This document shows, piece after piece, positions 15,968 through 24,129 of a stretch of DNA of 64,000 nucleotides. The DNA comes from Nocardioides oleivorans. Its GTDB lineage: Bacteria; Actinomycetota; Actinomycetes; Propionibacteriales; Nocardioidaceae. The notes beneath the pieces were generated by a model. That model was given only the letters and a program-made list of their open reading frames with translations. It did not search any database and was not told where the DNA came from. Within the stretch, counting starts at the first letter, position 1. Each line of letters begins with the position of its first letter. The stretch lies in contig NZ_SDWT01000002.1 of NCBI RefSeq assembly GCF_004137255.1, positions 434,001-498,000 on the forward strand, in the 5' to 3' direction. The translations under genes were made by a program, and so were the position numbers.

Positions 15968-17221
15968 TCACGCGCGGCTGCGGGTCATCCGGCCCGCGAC
16001 CACGACCACCGCGGCCAGCACCGACCCGAAGAGCGCGAGCGCGCCGTAGCCCGGTCCCCCGACGATGACTCCGGCGAGCGCACCGCCACCTGCCGCGGTC
16101 AGCGACATGGCCATGTCGGAGGTGCCCTGGACGTCGGTGCGCGAGGCGATCGGCGTGCGGTCCGCGATGACCGTCGAGGCGGCCACGGTCGCGCACGACC
16201 AGCCGAGGCCGAGGAGGAACAGCCCGACGAAGATCTCCCACGACGAGCCCTGGGGCGAGGACCCGCACAGGGCGAGCGAGACCATCAGCACGACTCCCCC
16301 GGCCACCAGCACCGCCGAGCGACCGAACCGGTCGGCCGCCCAGCCGACGACCGGCGCGAAGGCGAACATCCCGAGCACGTGGATCGAGATCACGAAGCCG
16401 ATGACCTCGAGGTGCGCGCCGCCGTGCTCCATGTGGAGCGGCGTCATGATCATCACGGTCACCATCGCCGCGTGGGCGCAGGCCATCGCCACGACCGCGT
16501 GGCCGACGACGGGCACGTCGCGGACGACCTCGACGAACCGGACCCACGAGCGGTCGCCACCCGGGCCCGAGGTGGCCGACGGCGTGACGCCCGCGGTCTG
16601 CTGCGCGAGCAGCAGCGGGTCGGGCCGCAGCCGCAACCACACCCACAGGGCGGCGAGGAGGAGCACGACGGAGCCGATCGCGAAGCCCCCGGTGAGCTCG
16701 GGGACGCCGAGCCACCGGGCGGTCACGCCGCCGACGCCCACGAGGTTCGGGCCGGCGACGGCCCCGATCGTCGTCGCCCACACGACGATCGAGAGCGCAC
16801 GGGCGCGGTGCTCCTCGGTCGCGAGGTCGGTGGCGGCGTAGCGCGACCCGTTGTTGACGGCCGTGGTCGCGCCGAGCAGCACGGCACCGACCAGCAGCAC
16901 CAGCATGGAGTCGACGACGCCGGCCACGACGGCGAGCACCGCTCCCGAGGCCCCGAGGAGGTAGCCGGTGACGAGGCCGACGCGACGTCCGTGCCGGCGC
17001 ATCACCCGCGCCAGTGCGTACGCCGCCGCGGCCGTGCCGAGCACCTGGAAGGTCTGCGCGAGCCCGGCCATCGCCTCGCTCCCGGAGATGTCCCGGGCGA
17101 GGAGCGAGGCGGTGGTGACGCCGATCGTGACCCCGACCGCGCCGACCGCCTGCGAGACGACGAGCGTGCGGACGGTGCGGCGCTGGACGACCTCGACGTC
17201 GGCGCCCACCGCCATCGTCAC
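15968..17221 (-). CDS. MFS transporter
   Basis: 417-aa integral membrane protein with about 12 hydrophobic segments and the loop 2-3 signature in weakened form (ARVMRRHGRRVGLVTGYLLG). A second copy in the C-half reads VVGWAADRFGRSAVLV. It looks like a drug- or metabolite-efflux member of the major facilitator superfamily; the substrate is unknown. GTG 17221 is chosen because GGTGAG lies 6 bp upstream; ATG 17215 is the alternative. It sits between DUF3046 and recA, which are adjacent in mycobacteria. Confidence 0.88.
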   Translation of the reverse strand: MTMAVGADVEVVQRRTVRTLVVSQAVGAVGVTIGVTTASLLARDISGSEAMAGLAQTFQVLGTAAAAYALARVMRRHGRRVGLVTGYLLGASGAVLAVVAGVVDSMLVLLVGAVLLGATTAVNNGSRYAATDLATEEHRARALSIVVWATTIGAVAGPNLVGVGGVTARWLGVPELTGGFAIGSVVLLLAALWVWLRLRPDPLLLAQQTAGVTPSATSGPGGDRSWVRFVEVVRDVPVVGHAVVAMACAHAAMVTVMIMTPLHMEHGGAHLEVIGFVISIHVLGMFAFAPVVGWAADRFGRSAVLVAGGVVLMVSLALCGSSPQGSSWEIFVGLFLLGLGWSCATVAASTVIADRTPIASRTDVQGTSDMAMSLTAAGGGALAGVIVGGPGYGALALFGSVLAAVVVVAGRMTRSRA

Positions 17222-17245
17222 GACGTGCTCACCGTCATGCCGTGC

Positions 17246-17440
17246 TCACCGCTCGGAGTCCGGCAGCTCGAGCTGGCGCCACACGGCGGCCCAGACCTGC
17301 TTGGGCGGCACCCCGGCGTCGAGGGCCTCCTTCGTCGTGCGGCCGTCGAGGTCGCGCACGACGGTGAGCTCGGCCCAGGTGCGGGAGTAGGCCTTGCCCA
17401 GGGCGTGGTCGAGCCGGGCCCAGAACTCGGTGTGCCTCAT
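17246..17440 (-). CDS. DUF3046 protein
   Basis: 64-aa protein beginning MRHTEFWARLDHALG, with GVPPKQVWAAVWRQLELP near the end: the DUF3046 family, found almost only in actinobacteria and commonly near recA (Rv2738c in M. tuberculosis). Its ATG overlaps the methyltransferase stop by ATGA. The function is unknown. The longer in-frame reading to 17617 is a shadow of the upstream gene. Confidence 0.88.
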   Translation of the reverse strand: MRHTEFWARLDHALGKAYSRTWAELTVVRDLDGRTTKEALDAGVPPKQVWAAVWRQLELPDSER

Positions 17441-18054
17441 GGCGCCACCGTGCCACGGACCGCCGACACCTCGAGCCACGACTCCTGCCGCTTGCCCGCG
17501 ACCCCGGAGCGGACGTGCACCTCGTCCCAGCCCGCATCGCGCACGGCGACGCCCAGGGGTCCCGACTGCCAGTAGGTGAAGTGGCGTGGGTTGCTGATCG
17601 ACCCGTGCGTCGACCACCCGTCGCCGTCGCCCTCCTTGACCGACATGCGGAGCAGGCCGCCCGGTCGGGTGACCGCGGCCAGCCGGGCCAGCACCGTCGG
17701 GAGGTCGGCGCGCGCGACGTGGAGGAGCGACGCGTTCGCCCAGACGGCGTCGTACGGCCCCTCCGGCGAGGCGAGGTCGTCGGTCACGGGGTCGAGGAGG
17801 TCGGCGGCGTGGCCCTGCTCGCGCAGCAGCGCGACGAAGCCGGGCGTGATGTCGGTGCGCCGGACCGCGAGGCCGAGCCCCTCGAGCAGCAGCGCGTCGC
17901 GCCCGCCGCCGGAGCCGATCTCCAGTACCCGTGCGCCGGCGCCCAGTCGGGAGCCGAGGTCCTCGATGTCCGCACGGACCGAGTCGGGCACGGCGGGCGT
18001 GGCGTCGGCGTACGCCCTCGCGTCGAGGTCGTAGGCGCGGACGGTCTCGTTCAC
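17437..18054 (-). CDS. Class I SAM-dependent methyltransferase
   Basis: 205 aa. Motif I VLEIGSGGGRDALLLEG, acidic motif II VRRTDITPGF, and the later motif DAVWANASLLHVARADLP identify a small-molecule-type Rossmann methyltransferase of the methyltransferase 11/12 group. A GTG start at 18054 overlaps the upstream DinB-like stop by GTGA, and its own stop overlaps DUF3046 by ATGA, so three genes form a coupled set. The substrate is unknown. Confidence 0.85.
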   Translation of the reverse strand: MNETVRAYDLDARAYADATPAVPDSVRADIEDLGSRLGAGARVLEIGSGGGRDALLLEGLGLAVRRTDITPGFVALLREQGHAADLLDPVTDDLASPEGPYDAVWANASLLHVARADLPTVLARLAAVTRPGGLLRMSVKEGDGDGWSTHGSISNPRHFTYWQSGPLGVAVRDAGWDEVHVRSGVAGKRQESWLEVSAVRGTVAP

Positions 18055-18590
18055 GACCGCGTCCGCGCGGGGGCCGCGTGCACGTCGTGGAGGTGGTGCA
18101 CGACGTCGTGCAGGTGGTAGCTGCCCAGGGTCTCGACGGTGAACTCGCTGCCGTTGGAGCGCAGTCCTCGCCGGTCCCTCGTGGCGTCGGTGATCGTGGC
18201 GTAGGTGCCCGCGACCGTGCCGGCCGCCTCGATCAGCTCGACCGCGACGGTCCCCGGGTCCTGCGCGGGATAGTCGCTCTCCAGGGCCGTGGCGTCCTGG
18301 TCCCAGTTGGCGAAGGTCGGGACGTCCTCGTCGAGCATCAGCCGCAGCCGCTGGGCGAAGAGCCGGTGGACGTCGCGCACGTGGCAGCCGTACTCCAGGT
18401 CGGACCACACGTCGGGCGCCGGCCGCTCGCGCACGGACGGGCGGGCGAGCACCTCGGACCACGTCATGGCGGTGTCGTGGACCAGCCGCGGCAGGTCCCC
18501 GATCCCCTGCGCCGCCGGCTCGAAGCCGCACTCCGGGCACGGCCGCTCCAGGACCCAGGTCCAGTCCTTGATGTCAGGAGTGATGCTCAT
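18051..18590 (-). CDS. DinB-like four-helix protein
   Basis: 179 aa with the DinB/maleylpyruvate-isomerase-like helical bundle: an early His (LPRLVHDTAMTWSEVLAR), DVHRLFAQRLRLML, and the C-terminal metal-site-like histidines YHLHDVVHHLHDVHA. Such proteins are putative thiol- (mycothiol-) dependent transferases. An unusual CPECGF motif near the N-terminus (about 18-23) could add a metal or redox site. ATG 18590 is chosen; ATG 18599 adds three residues. It is divergent from the GNAT gene across about 43 bp. Confidence 0.75.
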   Translation of the reverse strand: MSITPDIKDWTWVLERPCPECGFEPAAQGIGDLPRLVHDTAMTWSEVLARPSVRERPAPDVWSDLEYGCHVRDVHRLFAQRLRLMLDEDVPTFANWDQDATALESDYPAQDPGTVAVELIEAAGTVAGTYATITDATRDRRGLRSNGSEFTVETLGSYHLHDVVHHLHDVHAAPARTRS

Positions 18591-18633
18591 GACCGTCATC
18601 CAACCAGCCGGTCGACCGGGGACAATGGGCGGA

Positions 18634-19113
18634 ATGGACATCCGCCGCGCACTTCCCGCCGACCTCCCGACGGTCTTCGGGATCTACGCACGCGAGGCGC
18701 GTGAGGGCCACGCGACCTTCGACCACGAGCCGCGGCCGATGGAGCTGTGGGAGGACAAGCTCGCCGCGGACGACCACTTCCTGGTCGCCGAGCACGAGGG
18801 CGCGGTGGTCGGCTACGCCACGTCGTCGCCGTTCCGGCCGAAGCCCGCCTACCGCCACACCCGCGAGACCACGGTCTACGTCGCCCCCGGGCAGCAGGGG
18901 CGCGGCGTGGGGCGGGCGCTGTACGACGACCTCCTCACGCGGCTCGTCGGCGACGGGGTCCACCTCGTCGTGGCCGCCGTCGCCCTGCCCAACCCCGGCA
19001 GCCTGGCGCTGCACCGCGCCTGCGGCTTCGAGGAGGTCGGGGTGATGCGCGAGGTGGGTCGCAAGCACGACCGCTGGATCGACGTGGTGTTCCTGCAGAA
19101 GGTGCTGGGCTGA
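18634..19113 (+). CDS. GNAT acetyltransferase, phosphinothricin-acetyltransferase-like
   Basis: 159-aa GNAT of the Pat/Bar-like group: MDIRRALPADLPTVFGIY, ATFDHEPR, then RETTVYVAPGQQGRGVGRAL (acetyl-CoA loop QGRGVGRA) and LHRACGFEEVGVMREVGRK. It may N-acetylate phosphinothricin, methionine sulfoximine or another amino acid; the true acceptor is unknown. ATG 18634 is used; ATG 18625 is in frame. GACAAT at 18621-18626 stands 7 bp before the start and could serve as the -10 of a leaderless transcript. Confidence 0.85.
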   Translation: MDIRRALPADLPTVFGIYAREAREGHATFDHEPRPMELWEDKLAADDHFLVAEHEGAVVGYATSSPFRPKPAYRHTRETTVYVAPGQQGRGVGRALYDDLLTRLVGDGVHLVVAAVALPNPGSLALHRACGFEEVGVMREVGRKHDRWIDVVFLQKVLG

Positions 19114-19121
19114 GCGAGCCG

Positions 19122-19127
19122 TAGGGT
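19122..19127 (+). promoter_or_regulatory. -10 element of a probable leaderless promoter (YihY gene)
   Basis: TAGGGT ends 6 bp before the ATG at 19134, and no ribosome site is present between them. Actinobacterial -10 elements follow TAnnnT, and initiation normally falls about 6-8 bp downstream, here on the ATG itself. Confidence 0.6.
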
Positions 19128-19133
19128 GCGCCC

Positions 19134-20105
19134 ATGACCACCGCCAGCACCGTCCCGGTGACCACGGAGATGGACGGCGACGAGCTCGACGCCGAGGACG
19201 CCTGGCACCTGGCCCGCCGGCACGGCGTGCGGCGGATCCTGCTCGAGTCGGCGGTGCGCTTCCGCTACGGCGACGGCTTCACCAACAGCCGGGCGCTGGC
19301 CCTGCAGACCTGCCTGGCCGTGGTGCCGTTCCTCCTCGCCGTGATGGGGCTGGCCTCGGACATCGACGACGAGCGCCCGGCGCGGGTGGTGGCGATGACC
19401 GTCAACGCCATCTCCCCCGCCTCCGGTGGCGACGACGCCGTCGCGCAGGCCGTCACCGGAGGTTCCGAGGGGGCGGGCGAGCTCGCGCTGGCCCTCGGCC
19501 TCGTCCTCGCGCTGGTCTCGATGACGACCGCGATGGCGCAGGTCGAGCGGGGCGGCAACCGGATCTACGGCATCCGTCGCGACCGGCCCGCGCTCGCGAA
19601 GTACGGGCGGGCCGCGGTGTTCACGGCCCTGCTCGCCGGACCCGTCGGCCTGGGCTTCCTCGCCCTCGTCGGCGGCGGGGCGTTCGGGGACGCGATGGTC
19701 GCGGAGTACGGCTGGTCGCAGGGCGCGCACCACACGTGGGACGTGGCGCGCTGGCCGCTGGGCCTGCTGGCGCTCGTCGTGGCGATCGCCGTCCTGTTCG
19801 ACCACGCGCCGCGCCGCCGCCAGCCGGCCCTCTCGTGGCTGGCCCTCGGCGCGACCCTCACGGTCCTCGGCAGCATGGTCGCCGCCGCGGCGCTCGCGGC
19901 CTACGTCAACCTGAGCGGCTCCTTCACCAGCACCTACGGGCCGCTGGCCGGTGTGTTCGCGCTGCTGCTGTGGAGCCTGCTGTCCTCGATCTCGCTCTTC
20001 TACGGCCTGGCGGTGTGTGCGCAGCTGGAGTCCATCCGGGCCGGCGACGACGCGCCGGCCGACGACGACCCGGGGCGCCCGCACGCCCGGGTCGTGAGCG
20101 GCTGA
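19134..20105 (+). CDS. YihY/BrkB family inner-membrane protein
   Basis: 323-aa integral membrane protein of the YihY/UPF0761 family. Hydrophilic ends flank about six hydrophobic segments, including ALQTCLAVVPFLLAVMGLA and GELALALGLVLALVSM, with the family motif YGPLAGVFALLLWSL near residue 265. Once annotated as ribonuclease BN, the family is now regarded as membrane proteins of unknown role. The acidic C-terminus (DDAPADDDPG) is cytoplasmic by charge. Confidence 0.85.
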   Translation: MTTASTVPVTTEMDGDELDAEDAWHLARRHGVRRILLESAVRFRYGDGFTNSRALALQTCLAVVPFLLAVMGLASDIDDERPARVVAMTVNAISPASGGDDAVAQAVTGGSEGAGELALALGLVLALVSMTTAMAQVERGGNRIYGIRRDRPALAKYGRAAVFTALLAGPVGLGFLALVGGGAFGDAMVAEYGWSQGAHHTWDVARWPLGLLALVVAIAVLFDHAPRRRQPALSWLALGATLTVLGSMVAAAALAAYVNLSGSFTSTYGPLAGVFALLLWSLLSSISLFYGLAVCAQLESIRAGDDAPADDDPGRPHARVVSG

Positions 20106-20114
20106 GGCCTCAGC

Positions 20115-21731
20115 TCAGCCCAGGCCCAGCTCCTGCGTCGACACCTCACGCATCTCGACCTTGCGGACCTTGCCGGTCACCGTCATCGGGAACTCCTCGA
20201 CGACCATCACGTAGCGCGGGATCTTGTAGTGCGCGAGCCTGCCGGTCGCGAACTCGCGGACGGCCGCGGCGTCGAGCGGCGTCGTACCGGGTCGCATCCG
20301 CAGCCAGGCGCAGAGCTCCTCGCCGTACTTCGCGTCCGGCACCCCGACGACCTGCACGTCCTCGATGTCGGGGTGGGTGTAGAGGAACTCCTCGATCTCG
20401 CGCGGGTAGATGTTCTCGCCGCCGCGGATCACCATGTCCTTGATCCGACCGGTGATCCGCACGTAGCCGTCGTCGTCCATCACCCCCAGGTCGCCGGTGT
20501 GCATCCAGCCCTCCGGGTCGACGGCCTCGGCGGTCTTCTCGGGGTCCTCCCAGTAGCCGACCATCACCGAGTAGCCGCGCGTGCAGAACTCCCCGGCCTC
20601 GCCGCGCGGGAGGGTGTCGCCGGTGACCGGGTCGACGACCTTGACCTCCAGGTGCGGCGTGACCCGGCCGACGGTCCCGACCTTGCGCTCGAGCGAGTCG
20701 TCGGTATGGGTCTGCGTCGACACCGGTGACGTCTCGGTCATGCCGTAGCAGATCGTCATCTCGTCGATCCCGGCGTCGATGAGCTTCTTCATCATCTCCT
20801 CGGGGCACGGGGAGCCGGCCATGATCCCGGTGCGCACGGAGGAGAGGTCGTACGACGCCAGGTCGGGCAGCGCCCACTCGGCGATGAACATCGTCGGGAC
20901 GCCGTAGAGCGAGGTGCAGCGCTCATCCGCCGTCGCCTTGAGCGTCAGCGCGGGGTCGAACCCCGGAGCCGGGATCACCATCGTGGCGCCGTGCGAGGTG
21001 CACGCGAGGTTGCCCATGACCATCCCGAAGCAGTGGTAGAAGGGCACCGGGATGCAGACCCGGTCGTCGGCGGTGTAGCGGCAGACCTCGCCGACGAGGT
21101 AGCCGTTGTTGAGGATGTTGCGGTGGCTGAGGGTCGCACCCTTCGGGAAGCCGGTCGTGCCCGACGTGTACTGGATGTTGATGGGGTCGTCGGGCTCCAG
21201 CGAGGCCGCGCGCGTGCGGAGCTCGTCGTCGCCGACCCCGTCCCCGTCGGCGAGGAGGCCGCCCCAGCTGTCCTCGTCGTCGAGGTGGACGACCCGCTCC
21301 AGCGCCGCCGTCTGGTCGGCGGTCTGCTCGACCATGCCGCGGTAGTCGCTGGTCCTGAAGGACGTCGCACAGACCAGCAGCCGCATGCCGCTCTGGTTGG
21401 CGACGTAGGAGAACTCGTGGGTGCGGTAGGACGGGTTGACGTTGACCAGGATCGCGCCGACCTTCGCCGTCGCGAGCTGCACCAGCGTCCACTCGGCGCT
21501 GTTGGGTCCCCAGATGCCGACCCGGTCGCCCTTCGCGATCCCGGCGCCGATCAGCCCGCGCGCGAGCCGGTCGACGTCGCGGTCGAGCTCGGCCCAGGTC
21601 CAGCGGCGCCCGCTGCTGCACTCGACGAGCGCCTCGCGGTCGGCGTACGCCGCCACCGTGCGCTCGAGGTTGGCCCCGATCGTCTCCTCCAGCAGCGCCG
21701 GAGTGGTCTCGCCCTGTGCGTAGGAGTCCAT
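20115..21731 (-). CDS. Acyl-CoA synthetase (AMP-forming), FadD-type
   Basis: 538-aa ANL-superfamily ligase that activates a carboxylic acid to its acyl-CoA through an acyl-adenylate. The AMP-binding signature YTSGTTGFPKGATLSHRN lies near residues 190-207, followed by YGMTETSPVS, GWMHTGDLGVMDDDGYV, RGGENIYPREIEEFL and the C-terminal catalytic lysine region VTGKVRKVEMRE. Length and motifs fit medium/long-chain fatty-acyl-CoA synthetases. It lies immediately downstream of and co-directional with a TetR gene (51-bp gap), so the TetR protein may also control it. Confidence 0.93.
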   Translation of the reverse strand: MDSYAQGETTPALLEETIGANLERTVAAYADREALVECSSGRRWTWAELDRDVDRLARGLIGAGIAKGDRVGIWGPNSAEWTLVQLATAKVGAILVNVNPSYRTHEFSYVANQSGMRLLVCATSFRTSDYRGMVEQTADQTAALERVVHLDDEDSWGGLLADGDGVGDDELRTRAASLEPDDPINIQYTSGTTGFPKGATLSHRNILNNGYLVGEVCRYTADDRVCIPVPFYHCFGMVMGNLACTSHGATMVIPAPGFDPALTLKATADERCTSLYGVPTMFIAEWALPDLASYDLSSVRTGIMAGSPCPEEMMKKLIDAGIDEMTICYGMTETSPVSTQTHTDDSLERKVGTVGRVTPHLEVKVVDPVTGDTLPRGEAGEFCTRGYSVMVGYWEDPEKTAEAVDPEGWMHTGDLGVMDDDGYVRITGRIKDMVIRGGENIYPREIEEFLYTHPDIEDVQVVGVPDAKYGEELCAWLRMRPGTTPLDAAAVREFATGRLAHYKIPRYVMVVEEFPMTVTGKVRKVEMREVSTQELGLG

Positions 21732-21782
21732 CCCAGCAACCTAGGACGGGCGTCTCGGCGTTGGCCAGTGGTTGGTCAGGTG

Positions 21783-22349
21783 TCAGCTCGAGAGCCGCTC
21801 CTGGACGGCGGGGAGCAGCATCGCCACGGCCTCGTCCACGACCTCGTCGACGCGCTCGACCGGCAACCGTCCCGACGAGACGAGGGATCCGATCCCTTCC
21901 AGGGTCGCCGCGAGGAGGTACGGGAGGGGGCCCGGCGCCCGTTCTGCCCGCTCCCCCAGCAGGCGTCCACCGAGTGCGAAGAACTCCGCGGCAGACGTCG
22001 CGGCCGCCCCGTCGCCGGCCCTCGCCGAGAACATCAGGTCGAGGAGCGGCCCGTTCTCGAGGGCGAAGCGCGCGTGCGCACGTGCGTACTGCGAGAGCCT
22101 GGCCTGGAGGCTCGACAGCTGCGCCGCTGACTCGAGCTCGTCGATCAGCTCGGCGAAGCCGGCCGCCGCAATCGCGTCCAGGAGGGCGTGGCGATCGTCG
22201 AAGTGGCGCAGGGGAGCACTGTGGCTCACTCCGACCCGCTTGGCGAGGCCACGCAAGGTCACCGACGCAGCTCCCTCCTCGAGGACCTGACGGCGCCCTG
22301 CCTCGAGGAGCGAGTCGCGCAGGGACCCGTGGTGGTAGGACTTCGACAC
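21783..22349 (-). CDS. TetR-family transcriptional regulator
   Basis: 188 aa. N-terminal TetR DNA-binding domain: SLLEAGRRQVLEEGAASVTL, then the helix-turn-helix RGLAKRVGVSHSAPLRHF. This 'HSAPLRHF' form is typical of the TetR/AcrR subgroup. The C-terminal ligand domain is variable. A GTG start at 22349 faces the SDR gene across a 62-bp region filled with palindromic half-sites, the probable operator, so autoregulation and repression of the SDR gene are expected. Confidence 0.9.
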   Translation of the reverse strand: MSKSYHHGSLRDSLLEAGRRQVLEEGAASVTLRGLAKRVGVSHSAPLRHFDDRHALLDAIAAAGFAELIDELESAAQLSSLQARLSQYARAHARFALENGPLLDLMFSARAGDGAAATSAAEFFALGGRLLGERAERAPGPLPYLLAATLEGIGSLVSSGRLPVERVDEVVDEAVAMLLPAVQERLSS

Positions 22350-22366
22350 GCAGCGATCCTAGCGTG

Positions 22367-22404
22367 ATGTAGACATTGACCACATAAGTAGACAGCGTCT
22401 ACAT
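22367..22404. promoter_or_regulatory. TetR operator overlapping a leaderless SDR promoter
   Basis: A perfect palindrome GTAGACAGCGTCTAC (22388-22402) and a further ATGTAGAC (22367-22374) that mirrors GTCTACAT (22397-22404) give three copies of one half-site between the divergent TetR and SDR starts. The plus-strand promoter TTGACC (22376-22381), 18 bp, TACATT (22400-22405) is interleaved with them. The -10 ends 6 bp before the SDR ATG, so the message would be leaderless and bound repressor would block it. Confidence 0.75.
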
Positions 22405-22411
22405 TAGGCGC

Positions 22412-23314
22412 ATGTCCTCCCCCGTCCGCGACCTCGCAGGTCGCACCGCCCTCGTCACCGGCGCAACGAGCGGCATCGGCCGTGCCACCGCCGTAGCGCT
22501 CGCCCGCCGTGGCGCGCGCATCATCGTCCCCGCGCGCACCCTGTCCAAGGGCCACGCCGTCGCCTCCACCCTGCCGGCGGTCCCCGACGGGGTGGATGAC
22601 CACCTCGTCCGTGAGCTCGACCTCGCGGACCTGACGTCGGTCGCGGCCTTCGCAGAGGCGACACACGAGACGATCGACCTGCTCGTGAACAACGCAGGCG
22701 TGTCCAGCCCGACCCTGCGACGCACCGCTGACGGTCACGAGCTGCAGCTCGGCACGAACCACCTCGGACACTTCGCCCTCACCTCGGCGCTGCTGCCGCG
22801 TGTCACCGGGCGCATCGTCAGCGTCGCCTCGCAGGCCGAGCGCATGTCGCGCCTCGACGTCGCGGACCTCACGCCCGGTCACCTCGACTGGCACGACCGG
22901 CCCTACGACGCCTCCCGCGCCTATGCCGACTCCAAGCTGGCCAACCTGCTCTTCACGCTCGAGCTGGAGCGGAGGCTCCGCGCAGCCGGATCCCCGGTCA
23001 AGGCGCTCGCCGCGCACCCCGGGCTCGTGGTGACCGCGATCTACGACCGACGCGACGGACGACGCCCCGGCCTCTGGGACCGGCTCCTCCCCATCGTCGG
23101 GCAGAGCCCGGAGGCGGGCGCGCTGCCCGTGGTGATGGCAGCGACCGCCGACCTGCCGGGTGGCACGTTCACGGGGCCGAAGCACCTGCTGCACATGCGT
23201 GGAGGAGCCGAGGTCATCGGCCGCTCCGCCCGTGCGCGCGACGTCGCACTCGCGCAAGCCCTCTGGACGGCGTCGGAGCAGCTGACCGGCGTCCGGGCAG
23301 AGCTCGCCGGCTGA
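22412..23314 (+). CDS. Short-chain dehydrogenase/reductase (WWOX/retinol-dehydrogenase-like)
   Basis: 300-aa NAD(P)-dependent SDR. Cofactor loop TGATSGIG (about 16-23), NNAGVSS, catalytic YADSK-type site in SRAYADSKLANLLFTLELE (Tyr and Lys four apart), and VKALAAHPGLVVTAIY after it. The length and KLANLLFTLELERRL resemble retinol dehydrogenase/WWOX-like SDRs. The arginine in the second strand (VPARTLSKG) suggests NADP. The substrate is unknown. It is divergent from TetR and probably its target. Confidence 0.9.
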   Translation: MSSPVRDLAGRTALVTGATSGIGRATAVALARRGARIIVPARTLSKGHAVASTLPAVPDGVDDHLVRELDLADLTSVAAFAEATHETIDLLVNNAGVSSPTLRRTADGHELQLGTNHLGHFALTSALLPRVTGRIVSVASQAERMSRLDVADLTPGHLDWHDRPYDASRAYADSKLANLLFTLELERRLRAAGSPVKALAAHPGLVVTAIYDRRDGRRPGLWDRLLPIVGQSPEAGALPVVMAATADLPGGTFTGPKHLLHMRGGAEVIGRSARARDVALAQALWTASEQLTGVRAELAG

Positions 23315-23321
23315 GGACCCG

Positions 23322-24128
23322 CTAGGTGAGCAGCAGCTTGTCGAGGCGACGGCGTACGACGACGAGCCCGAGGACACCCATCACGACCAGGTAGACGACG
23401 GAGACCGCCGACTCCCAGGTCACGACCCCGGTGGTGAGCTCGCGGCAGAGCACGACCCCGCGGTAGAGCGGGGTGGCCTCGACGACCCAGCGCAGGACGC
23501 TGTTGCCGAATGCCTCGACGGGGAAGAAGGTGGCGGAGAAGAGGAACAGCGGCATCTGCGCCAGCGTGATCTTGTCGAAGTCCTGCCAGGACTTCATCCA
23601 GGTCGTCAGCGCCATGCAGACCGCGGAGAACGCGAAGGCGATCAGCACCGCGGCGGGAAGGGCGAGGACGGCCCACCACGACTCGACGAGGCCCATCGCG
23701 ACCATCACGAGGAGGAACGCGGCGGAGTAGACCGAGCCGCGGATCAGGCCCCACGTGATCTCGCCGCGCGCGATGTCGCCGGTCGTGAGCGGCGTGGCGA
23801 GCATCTGGTCGTAGAGCTTCTCGTACTTCAGCTTGAAGAAGACGTTGAAGGTCGAGTCGAGCAGCGCGCCGTTGAAGGCCGAGGTGGCGAGCATGGCCGG
23901 CGCGACGAAGGCGGCGTAGGGGACCTGCTCGCCGTGGAACTCGAAGGTGTCGATCAGCTGACCGACGCCGATGCCGATCGAGAAGAGGTAGAGCACGGGC
24001 TCGAGGAAGCCGGTGAGGAAGAGCTTCCACGCCGACTTGTAGACCACGAAGTTGCGCAGCACCAGCACGCGCGCGGCGTGCGTCGGCGTGAGCGGGGCGG
24101 GGATGACCCTCGGGACGAGCGTGGCCAC
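23322..24128 (-). CDS. ABC-2 type exporter permease (second)
   Basis: 268-aa permease with about six membrane segments: FLTGFLEPVLYLFSIGIGVG, then a cytoplasmic stretch MLATPLTTGDIARGEITWG typical of NodJ/DrrB-type ABC-2 permeases, and FLFSATFFPVEAFGN. A GTG start at 24128 follows the first permease stop after one base. It is homologous in layout to the preceding permease; the two would pair as a heterodimer. Confidence 0.9.
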   Translation of the reverse strand: MATLVPRVIPAPLTPTHAARVLVLRNFVVYKSAWKLFLTGFLEPVLYLFSIGIGVGQLIDTFEFHGEQVPYAAFVAPAMLATSAFNGALLDSTFNVFFKLKYEKLYDQMLATPLTTGDIARGEITWGLIRGSVYSAAFLLVMVAMGLVESWWAVLALPAAVLIAFAFSAVCMALTTWMKSWQDFDKITLAQMPLFLFSATFFPVEAFGNSVLRWVVEATPLYRGVVLCRELTTGVVTWESAVSVVYLVVMGVLGLVVVRRRLDKLLLT

Positions 24129-24129
24129 C

